From: Bacteroidaceae bacterium
GTDB lineage: Bacteria; Bacteroidota; Bacteroidia; Bacteroidales; Bacteroidaceae
Assembly (NCBI GenBank): GCA_017559845.1
Contig: JAFYQQ010000058.1
Span: forward strand, 33,387 to 97,386
Length of the DNA: 64,000 bases
Reading direction: 5' to 3'
Positions 52,822 through 61,000 of this stretch are shown one piece after another (positions within the stretch are counted from its first letter, which is position 1; each line of letters starts with the position of its first letter). The position numbers and the translations under genes are program-made. The notes beneath the pieces were generated by a model. The model saw only the letters and a program-made list of their open reading frames with translations, was not told the DNA's origin and made no database searches.

Positions 52822-52847
52822 CACCGTTCATTCATAAAAAAAGTGCT

Positions 52848-53999
52848 ATGCGCCCACATTATATATTATTATATATGCTTGCCACCCTGCTTTGCAATTG
52901 TAATCACAGTCATAAATCACTGTCCTCACTCAACGGGAAGGACTCCGTTTTTCTTGTTGTAGGCAGTTACAGCAAGAAGCAAGACGAGGGCATCAAGGTG
53001 TTCTCTTTCAACCAAAACACAGGCGAGGCCACCTATAGGAGCGGCCATGCCGGCATTGCAAACCCCTCGTTCCTTTGCGCCAGCAAAAAAGGGGACAGGA
53101 TCTATGCCGTTTCAGAGACCGGCGGTGCGGAAGCCGCAGCGCACAGCCTTGCATTCCGCGCAGAGGATGCCACCCTTGCACTGACCAGCTGCAGCCCCAC
53201 GCACGGAAGCGCCCCCTGCCACATCGCCCTTTCACCGTCTGAAGACTTCCTCTATACGGCCAACTACATGGGCGGAAGCATTTCAGAATTCCCCCTTACT
53301 GCCGAAGGAAAGATTGGCGAAGGGCGCGCGCTCCCTTTTACGGGGAAGAGCATTGCAGCCTCCAGACAGGACAAGCCTTATCTGCATGCCGTATACTTCA
53401 CACCCGACGGCAGCACATTGCTTGCAAATGACCTGGGAACAGACCGTATCCACACCTTTCCTCTGACAGGAGGAAAAGATTCCATCCGTCTTCAATCGCT
53501 CACGGACATCCACATCAAGGCCGGAGCCGGTCCGCGCCATTTGTGCTTTCATCCCAAAGGACACCGTGCCTATCTGTTGGGCGAACTGTCGGGCGAAGTC
53601 TATGTCCTTGCGCAAAAGGAGGGCAAGTGGGACATCGTGCAAACGGTTTTGGCTGACAGCCTGCACGCCGGCGGAAGTGCCGACATTCATTGTTCGCCCG
53701 ACGGCCGGTTCCTTTATGCCTCGCACCGTCTGAAAGGAGACGGGCTGAGCATCATGAAGATACATCCCGAGGACGGCACGCTGGAACGCGTCGGTTATCA
53801 GCCCACAGGCCTGCATCCCCGCAACTTTGCCCTTACGCCTAACGGGCGTTACATTCTTGTGGCCTGCAAGGACAACAATGTGATAGAAATCTACCGCCGC
53901 GACACCAATACCGGAATGCTCTCCGACACCGGAAAACGCATCAGCATGCCCCAGCCGGTCTGCCTATGTTTCTTGACGGATAACCCCTCTCATAATTAA
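52848..53999 (+). CDS. Lactonase family beta-propeller protein (6-phosphogluconolactonase-like), lipoprotein
   Basis: 384 aa from MRPHYILLYMLATLLCNC. The long upstream extension of this frame overlaps the divergent gene and is not used. The N-terminus is a short hydrophobic segment with Cys (TLLC), probably a lipoprotein signal. The body is a seven-bladed propeller of the lactonase family: GEATYRSGHAGIANPSFL, SCSPTHGSAPCHIALSPS, KAGAGPRHLCFHPKGHRAYL and TGLHPRNFALTPNGRYILV. Family members hydrolyse 6-phosphogluconolactone or related sugar lactones. An exported form may act on free sugar lactones; this is inferred. It starts the plus-strand half of the locus. Confidence 0.85.
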   Translation: MRPHYILLYMLATLLCNCNHSHKSLSSLNGKDSVFLVVGSYSKKQDEGIKVFSFNQNTGEATYRSGHAGIANPSFLCASKKGDRIYAVSETGGAEAAAHSLAFRAEDATLALTSCSPTHGSAPCHIALSPSEDFLYTANYMGGSISEFPLTAEGKIGEGRALPFTGKSIAASRQDKPYLHAVYFTPDGSTLLANDLGTDRIHTFPLTGGKDSIRLQSLTDIHIKAGAGPRHLCFHPKGHRAYLLGELSGEVYVLAQKEGKWDIVQTVLADSLHAGGSADIHCSPDGRFLYASHRLKGDGLSIMKIHPEDGTLERVGYQPTGLHPRNFALTPNGRYILVACKDNNVIEIYRRDTNTGMLSDTGKRISMPQPVCLCFLTDNPSHN

Positions 54000-54005
54000 C
54001 GAAAT

Positions 54006-55004
54006 ATGTATTCAGCGAACCCCAATCGTTACAACGATATGACATACCGCCGATGCGGACAATCGGGCGTATTGCTCCCAGCCTTGTCTTTGGGCTTTTG
54101 GCACAACTTCGGCAATGTCACACCCGAGGCACAGAGTCGTGCCATCGTTAGGGCTGCCTTTGATGCGGGCATCACGCATTTTGACCTTGCCAACAATTAC
54201 GGTCCGGAACCCGGTGCTGCCGAAAGCCGGCTTGGCAAATTCCTGCATGATGACTTCGCACCGTACAGAGACGAGTTGTTCATCTCCACCAAAGCCGCCT
54301 ACGATATGTGGGAGGGTCCTTATGGTTCATGGGCATCGCGTAAACATTTGATGGCCAGCCTGGACCAGAGTCTGAAGCGTCTGCAGTTGGACTATGTAGA
54401 CCTTTTTTATTGTCATCGCTACGACCCCGACACGCCACTGGAAGAAACGCTCCAGACATTGGTGGACATTGTACGAAGCGGAAAGGCGCTCTATGTCGGT
54501 CTGTCCCGATGGTCTCTGGAGGCGTCGCAAAAGGGATACGAATACCTGCGAAACCATGATGTTCCCTGCCTTATCTATCAGGGGCGTTTCAACTTGTTTG
54601 ACCAATCGCCCAAGAACGAGGGAATCCTTGATGCCGCCACCGAAAATGGCGTGGGCTTTATCAGTTTCTCACCCCTGGCTCAGGGACTGCTCACCAACCG
54701 TTATCTGGACGGCATACCGTCTGACAGCCGCATGGCGCACGACCCGAGATTCCTGCATGCCGATATGCTTACCCCACAAGTGCTTGACCGCATCCGCAGG
54801 CTGAACCATCTGGCCGCGCAACGGGGCGAATCGCTTTCAGCCATGGCGCTAAGCTGGATCCTGCATCATCCTGGCATCACCAGTGTCCTCATCGGCGCAA
54901 GTTCTCCCGAACAGCTTCATCAAAATCTGGCGGCCATGAAAAGCCCAGGCTTCAGCGAAGAGGAATTCTTGATTATCAACAATATACTCAAATATGCAAA
55001 ATAA
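54006..55004 (+). CDS. Aldo/keto reductase (YghZ/Gpr-like)
   Basis: 332 aa. The TIM-barrel tetrad is visible: Asp in HFDLANNYG, the catalytic Tyr in the same motif (NNYGPEPG), Lys in FISTKAAYD and His in LFYCHRYDPD. The C-terminal SVLIGASSPEQLHQNL is the NADPH-binding end. The sequence resembles the L-glyceraldehyde-3-phosphate reductase branch, which reduces sugar-derived aldehydes with NADPH in the cytoplasm. It is 6 bases after the lactonase stop and 20 before the GH92 gene, so it is probably in one operon with both. Confidence 0.9.
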   Translation: MYSANPNRYNDMTYRRCGQSGVLLPALSLGFWHNFGNVTPEAQSRAIVRAAFDAGITHFDLANNYGPEPGAAESRLGKFLHDDFAPYRDELFISTKAAYDMWEGPYGSWASRKHLMASLDQSLKRLQLDYVDLFYCHRYDPDTPLEETLQTLVDIVRSGKALYVGLSRWSLEASQKGYEYLRNHDVPCLIYQGRFNLFDQSPKNEGILDAATENGVGFISFSPLAQGLLTNRYLDGIPSDSRMAHDPRFLHADMLTPQVLDRIRRLNHLAAQRGESLSAMALSWILHHPGITSVLIGASSPEQLHQNLAAMKSPGFSEEEFLIINNILKYAK

Positions 55005-55024
55005 TAACATAGAAGAAAAATAAA

Positions 55025-57217
55025 ATGAAAAGACACCTAATAAAGACTATTGCGGCCGGAATGCTCATTGCATCTGCGAGCAGTGTGGCTTGGGCCGGCG
55101 ATGTGACAAAATATGTGAATCCGTTGTTTGGTACCACCACGCTATGGGACAAGAAGGACTTGGGATACGAGATGAGCGAGAATCCCATTTACCGTACAGT
55201 GCTGACCGAGGAAGGCAGGCGTCCCGCCAAAGGCAAGACAAGGGCGTGGGGCGGAGAAACTTATCCGGGAGCAGCCATGCCGCATGGTATGGTGCAGGCC
55301 TCGCCTGTAACCTGCTGGGGGTCGGGCACAGGGTATCAGTATGAGGACCCCACCATCTACGGTTTCTTCCATACCAGCCACGGACACTGGGGACAGGGAC
55401 ACTTCCCCACCCTTCCCGTCTGGGGTGAGTTCAACCCCGATGACTATGCCTCGGCATACAGTCACAAGAACGAAACCGCGCAGGCCGGTTACTATAAGGT
55501 GTATCTGAACCGCTACAAGGTGGCATCGGAACTGACCGTCAGTTTCCGTAGCGCACACCACCGACACACCTTCAAGAACGGAAAGGACAAGCACATCATG
55601 ATGAACCTCTCCCGAACAAACAGCGTGCGTCCCGGAAATGCGAAATGGACATTTGAGCAGGTGAACGGAAGAACATTCAAAGGTTCGCAGAACGGCATGT
55701 TCTTCTATGCCATAGCCAACCAGGACATCAGCGGCACTCGCACCGTAAAGAACGCCCGCGAAGCGTTTACGTTGATTGATTTTGCTGACGGTGACAAAGT
55801 GCTGGAAATACAGATAGGTTTCTCCTACACCAGTTGTGAGAAAGCCAAGCTGAACCTGGAGAAGGAAATCTTGGGCAAGACTTTTGACGAAGTGCGTGCC
55901 AATGCCGACCAGACATGGGAGGAAGCACTTTCAAAGATTAAGGTAACCGGCGGTACGGAATTGCAGAAGAGCCTCTTCTACAGCGGCCTATACCGCGTGA
56001 TGCAGAACCCGAACCTGCGTAGCGACGCGGATGTGGAGTCGCATGAAACGGTCTACTCCAGCAACAATTATTGGGACACCTATGCCAACAAGTTGGTGAT
56101 ACTGCAGATGCTTGAGCCGGATCTGATTGCCAACGTCATCCGTAGCGACATACAGCGTGCCGACCGCTCGGGTTTCCTACACAGCGGATTCCACGGCGAC
56201 TTCTGCCCGGCATTCATCACCGGCAGCTATATGCGTGGCATACGGGACTATGACGTGAACAAGGCCTATCAATATGCTTTGAATAATGCCACCCGTTCAT
56301 GGGTGAACGGCCAACGTGGTGGCCGTAAATACGGAGACGAATACCGACGCCAAGGATGGGTTGCAGAGAACCGCGTGGCCAACCCAACCGTAAAGACAGA
56401 GGAGAACGAGGCCAAGGCTTCGGTGCAGAAAACCGTAGAGTACGCCTATAGCGACTATGCCGTCGCCCAGTTGGCAAATGCGCTAGGCGACAAGGAAAAT
56501 TATCAGGTGCTGACGGAGCGTTCTAAGAACTACCGCAACCTCTTTGACAAGAACACGGGATTCTTGCGTGCAAGATGGGAAGACGGTTCATGGGTAACGC
56601 CCTATGATCCGGGTATTCCCTATTATGTCTACATGTATCGCGAATCAAACGGATGGATGTCTACCTTCTTTGCTCCCCAGGATCCCGAAGGTCTGATTGC
56701 CCTTTACCCCAACAAGGCGGAATTCGAAGCCAAGCTAGACGCCGTTTTCAGTACGCCTTTCGGTGGTTACGAAGCCGACAACATGACCGGATGGTACGGA
56801 ATGTACTGCGTGGGCAACCAGCCCTCGCAAGGCGTCTCATACTACTATTACTTTGTGGGTAAGCCCGAGAAAACTCAGGAGAAGATTGACGTCATCATGA
56901 ACGACTACTATGCCATGGGCAAGGAAGGTCTTGCCTATGCCGGAATGGACGACGAGGGTAGCCTCTCTGCATGGTATGTGATGAATGCAATGGGACTCTA
57001 CTCCTTCTCTCCTGCCGATGCAGAGTATATCGTAACCGTACCTGTATTTGACAAGGTGGAATTCACCATGGGAGACACTACATTTACCATTACCAAGAAA
57101 GGCTCTGGCCGCAAACTTTCCAGCATCACCTACGATGGTAAGCCCGTGGATGGCTATTTCATCTCTCATGATGAATTACAGAAAGGTAAGGAACTGGTAA
57201 TCACAACCCACGAATAG
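55025..57217 (+). CDS. GH92 family alpha-mannosidase-like glycosidase
   Basis: 730 aa with a signal peptide (TIAAGMLIASASSVAWA). An N-terminal beta-sandwich begins VTKYVNPLFGT and contains the GGETYPGAAMPHGMVQ motif. The (alpha/alpha)6 catalytic part carries YWDTYANKLVILQMLEPDL and GFHGDFCPAFITGSY, the MDDEGSLSAWYVMNAMGLY motif and FSPADAEYIV. All fit GH92, a Ca-dependent exo-acting family that cleaves alpha-mannose from N-glycans or yeast mannan in gut Bacteroidales. It is the third gene of the plus-strand operon. The exact linkage is unknown. Confidence 0.93.
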   Translation: MKRHLIKTIAAGMLIASASSVAWAGDVTKYVNPLFGTTTLWDKKDLGYEMSENPIYRTVLTEEGRRPAKGKTRAWGGETYPGAAMPHGMVQASPVTCWGSGTGYQYEDPTIYGFFHTSHGHWGQGHFPTLPVWGEFNPDDYASAYSHKNETAQAGYYKVYLNRYKVASELTVSFRSAHHRHTFKNGKDKHIMMNLSRTNSVRPGNAKWTFEQVNGRTFKGSQNGMFFYAIANQDISGTRTVKNAREAFTLIDFADGDKVLEIQIGFSYTSCEKAKLNLEKEILGKTFDEVRANADQTWEEALSKIKVTGGTELQKSLFYSGLYRVMQNPNLRSDADVESHETVYSSNNYWDTYANKLVILQMLEPDLIANVIRSDIQRADRSGFLHSGFHGDFCPAFITGSYMRGIRDYDVNKAYQYALNNATRSWVNGQRGGRKYGDEYRRQGWVAENRVANPTVKTEENEAKASVQKTVEYAYSDYAVAQLANALGDKENYQVLTERSKNYRNLFDKNTGFLRARWEDGSWVTPYDPGIPYYVYMYRESNGWMSTFFAPQDPEGLIALYPNKAEFEAKLDAVFSTPFGGYEADNMTGWYGMYCVGNQPSQGVSYYYYFVGKPEKTQEKIDVIMNDYYAMGKEGLAYAGMDDEGSLSAWYVMNAMGLYSFSPADAEYIVTVPVFDKVEFTMGDTTFTITKKGSGRKLSSITYDGKPVDGYFISHDELQKGKELVITTHE

Positions 57218-57260
57218 AGGTCTTCTTTTCCTTTTTTGACAAATAAGGACTTGTTTATCA

Positions 57261-57396
57261 GCGTTGAACGATGAACGTTGAGCGATGAGCGATGAGCGAT
57301 GAACGAAAACGTAAAGACACGAATCCGCAACATGGATGTATCAAGCGATATTCGCTCATCGCTCATTGCTCATTGCTCACTACTCACCGCTCAATG
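57261..57396. repeat. 7-nt-period arrays as inverted arms, locus 2
   Basis: Left arm 57261-57302: six units of 7 nt with the pattern NCGNTGA. Right arm 57355-57396: six units CTCATCG, CTCATTG, CTCATTG, CTCACTA, CTCACCG and CTCAATG. The arms are roughly complementary around a loop of about 52 nt, so a long imperfect hairpin can form. The right arm uses the same CTCA+3 units as the array at 27529. It lies 44 bases after the GH92 stop. Confidence 0.9.
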
Positions 57397-57497
57397 TCAA
57401 ACATTTTTACTTTTTCCCCGAAATTACAAATTGGTGTCAAAATGAACAAAAACCATATAAAATAGTTCAAAAACAAACCTAGAACGGTATCCCCAAA

Positions 57498-57607
57498 TGC
57501 CCTACTACGAAATTTTGACTTTCCAACTGAGAAAAAATAATTTTCCTGTTGGGAAATAATATTTTTCCAACTAGGCATTTTCGACTTTCTAACTGGATTT
57601 ATACAGA
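57498..57607. repeat. 22-nt-period array, TTTCCAACT word
   Basis: TGCCCTACT, TTTCCAACT, TTTCCTGTT, TTTCCAACT and TTTCTAACT start at 57498, 57520, 57542, 57564 and 57586, all 22 nt apart. The third unit is palindromic (TTTCCTGTTGGGAAA) and so carries the word in both directions. The remaining 10-13 bases of each unit vary. It is non-coding. Confidence 0.9.
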
Positions 57608-57824
57608 AATGCGTTTTTGTAAAGGATTTTCAATGGCACACGGATGAAACAGATGGGACAGATGTCCACAGATTTGTGAACTGTAAGCAATGAGTAACTA
57701 GCACACAAATGTCATCCAGACCATACCATTTTTTGATAATGTGAGCTTTACAAACAATAACTCCCTATAGTGTTCAGTGTTTGAAACAATAATTGCGATA
57801 CACACAACATTTTTCTCCCAAAAT
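57608..57824. other. Non-coding spacer with near-9-nt GATG words
   Basis: GATGAAACA, GATGGGACA and GATGTCCACA begin at 57643, 57652 and 57661, then GATTTGTG at 57671 (steps 9, 9, 10). The rest of this stretch shows no ORF, RNA or repeat that I can recognise. Confidence 0.5.
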
Positions 57825-57856
57825 TTTCTCCAATTCATTAATATTTAATAAATTTG
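57825..57856 (+). promoter_or_regulatory. Promoter of the second giant secreted protein
   Basis: TTTC at 57825-57828, 20 nt, then TAAATTTG at 57849-57856: exact -7, one mismatch in -33. Predicted start is near 57863, which leaves a leader of about 220 nt. Confidence 0.65.
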
Positions 57857-57862
57857 CAATAA

Positions 57863-58085
57863 CCAAGCCAGTTTATCGTTGCTGCGCGGGTCAAAAAACT
57901 TATTGGAATACGGGTTTCTGTGATTGACATGTTGGGTTGTAGCCAGGAATTATATTTCTGCCATTATTACTGATTAAATGGTATTAGTATGATATCCAAC
58001 TCCCTTTAATTGTCACTCATCGAATACTAGATTGTTCAAGATGATAATATTTACTTTTTTTAACCAATAATAATTCTAACAACAA
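57863..58085 (+). other. Long 5' leader of the second giant gene
   Basis: About 220 nt between the predicted start of transcription and the ATG at 58086. No known riboswitch or RNA motif is recognised. The last 60 nt are AT-rich. A regulatory leader is possible but not shown. Confidence 0.35.
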
Positions 58086-61000
58086 ATGAGAGTAAAACTA
58101 CACAAAGTTTTCTTGTCAGGGCTTTTATGCCTGATGAGCACCTCTGTTTGGGCGCTTGACCAAGTTGACGGCGTCTATCAGATTGGCTCTGCCGAAGACC
58201 TCCGGGAATTCGCAGAAATCGTTGCAGGTGGCAACAATACGGCAAACGCCGTTTTGACCGCCGACATTGTGTGTGCTGCCGACCAACCTATGATTGGTGT
58301 GGACGCACATCGTTATGCCGGAACATTCGACGGTGACGGCTATACCATTACACTGAATGCCTATGCCGAAGAAAACGGACAGGCTCTGTTCCGCAATGTA
58401 ACACGTACAGGTGTAATCAAAAACCTCATCGTGGACGGAACCATCACCACCAACTACAAGTACGCAGCTGGTTTCGTAGCATGGAACGAGGGTGGTCACA
58501 TCCTTAACTGCGTAAGTAAGGTAACCATCAAGTCCGGTATTGCCGGTGACGGTACCCATGCCGGCTTCGTGGCCATCAACAATATGGGTGCTGTGGTTTC
58601 CAACTGTTTGTCATTGGCGTCTATCCACAGTAACGCAACGACAAGCGTAGGTGGTATCCATGGCTGGACTGACAATCGCTGTATTGTAACCAACAACTTG
58701 GTGATTGCTGACATCCAGCTGGCCGACCCAGGCGATTCACACAGTATTTGCCGTAACCCGGGAAAGACTGCTGAAGGACTTCTGGCCAACAACTTCTATC
58801 TGACAAAGCTGTCTGCCACAACTGATGCAGAAGGTACCCAGATTACAGAAGAACAGCTGAAGAGCGGTGCTGTCTGCTTCATGCTGAACCATGACCAGAG
58901 CAACATCCAGTGGACTCAGAACATCGGCGAGGATGACTACCCCGTGCCCTTCAAGACCCGCAAGCAGGTATATGCCGACACTCCGGCCCCCTGTACAGGT
59001 ATATTCCCCGAGGATGCAACTCCCACCTTCAGCAACACCGACACAGGTGTGAAACACGAAGCTCACACCGATTGCGAGGATGGTAAGTGCGACGTTTGCT
59101 CTTATTGGAATCCCACTCAAGTTGAACGCGACGAGAATGGCACTTATATGCTGAAGTCTGTGTATGATATGGACTGGTTTGCTCAGTACTTCACCTATGG
59201 AGCTGAATATCGTAACGCTTCTCTCTATGCCGACATCCATCACGGTGAAGGCCGTAAGGAATGGCTGAACCACAGCAACTGGTACTACGGAACTTTCGAC
59301 GGCCGTGGCCATACCATCGACATAGAATGGGTTGATGTAACTACAGAACCTAACGGTCTAATTCCCTGGCTTGGTGGTGGCGGTGTAATACGTAACCTTA
59401 ACATGACCGGTACACTCTCCTCACAGAACCACTTCAACGCCAGCTTTATCGGCAAGACTAAGGGTGCTTCCCTTTTGGAGAACTGCGTAAGTTCCGTAAA
59501 CATCAGCTGTTCCTACTCTGGAGACAACACCAATGGTGGTCTGTGTGCCGTGAACGAAGGAACTTCTGCTGTATACCGCAATTGTATTTTTAATGGTACG
59601 ATAAGTTCTACGGGTACCAACTGTGGCGGTCTCATCGGTTGGAGCAGTGCGACAACCGTGATGCAGAACGTGGCCATGATTGGTGTCATGGATGTATTGG
59701 AAAGCGACAATAACATCATCTCTCGTAACCCTGGAATGGTAGACTATTCAGGTGGCGTATATATCGTTAACGATCCTTTCGGAAATGCAAATCCTGGTGT
59801 GACATTGCTTTCCTCCGATGCTGCAACTACCGGTGAATTGTGCTACGCCATGAAGGGTGCAGACGGCACAGCATTCAAGCAGACACTTGGCACCGATGAA
59901 CATCCTTGGCCATTCGGCGACCATGGAACGGTCTATGCGGTGCCCTCTGACGGTTTCCGTTGCGACGGCACACCACAGGGAAATGTGTCATATAGCAATG
60001 AGCCTGCTACTGCGGAGATTCCCGAGCATACCTATGTAAACGGTTTCTGCGATGTCTGCGGCAATATTGACCCAGAATACTTACAGCCCAACGAAGAAGG
60101 TTATTACGAGATTTCAACCGGAATGGACCTTGCATGGTTCTCACAGAAGATTGCTCAGGCTGAAGACCGTTCATTGAACGTGAAGCTGATGAATGATATT
60201 GACATGGACGATGATGCCAATGCACGTTTCATCGCCATCGGTACTGAGTCTTCTCCCTATACCGGAACATTCGACGGTGACCACCACACCATTGACTATC
60301 TTGAGGTAAACCAACCCTCAACGCGTGGTGTCGGCCTTATTGGTGCCGTAGCAGGTCCCGCTATAATTGAAAACCTTACTTTGGGTGCTAACTGTAGACT
60401 CATCGGTTTGGGATATGTCGGTCTCATCGGTTTCTCAACACCTGCTGGTGGAACCGTTAAATTCACCAACTTGGGTAACAACGGTTATGTTGAATGCACC
60501 AATGGTGCCAATGCCGGCGGTTTGGTAGGTTGCTGTATGTCAAGTGCATGTACCTTCATAATCAGTAATTGCTACTCTATGGCAACCATCGTTGGCACCA
60601 AGGAAAACGGTGCGTTCTCTGGTTGGTTAGGCAACAATGCGGTGCTCACCAACTGCTGGGCCGGAACAGAAGTGGCCGGAACAGAGGAAGGCAAGGAATT
60701 CTGCCGTTTCAATAGCAGCGCCCCCGCCACCTTTAATAACTGCTGGACCGTACAGGGAACTCAGGTTAACAGTTTCTCTGTCGATCAGATTGAGACAGGT
60801 CAGTTGGCATGGCGCATGAACGGCGAAAAGTTCACCTCTCCCATTTGGTATCAGAACCTCAACGAGGGCGATTCACATCCTGTTGCCGACTCAACACGCG
60901 GTGTGGTATATTATGTATATGGAACCTATGGTTCTGTAGCAAACGAGGATGAGTATGCAACTCTTGTCGAGCTGATGCAAAGCGAGGCAGAGGAGTACAC

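Noticed and set aside
52614..52847. N-terminal extension of the lactonase gene
   Set aside because: It would overlap the divergent lipoprotein gene and both promoters. The ATG at 52848 gives a hydrophobic export-like start.
57218..58085. tRNA or IS remnant in the gap before the second giant gene
   Set aside because: No cloverleaf, terminal inverted repeats of IS type or transposase fragment could be found. The inverted arms are 7-nt arrays.
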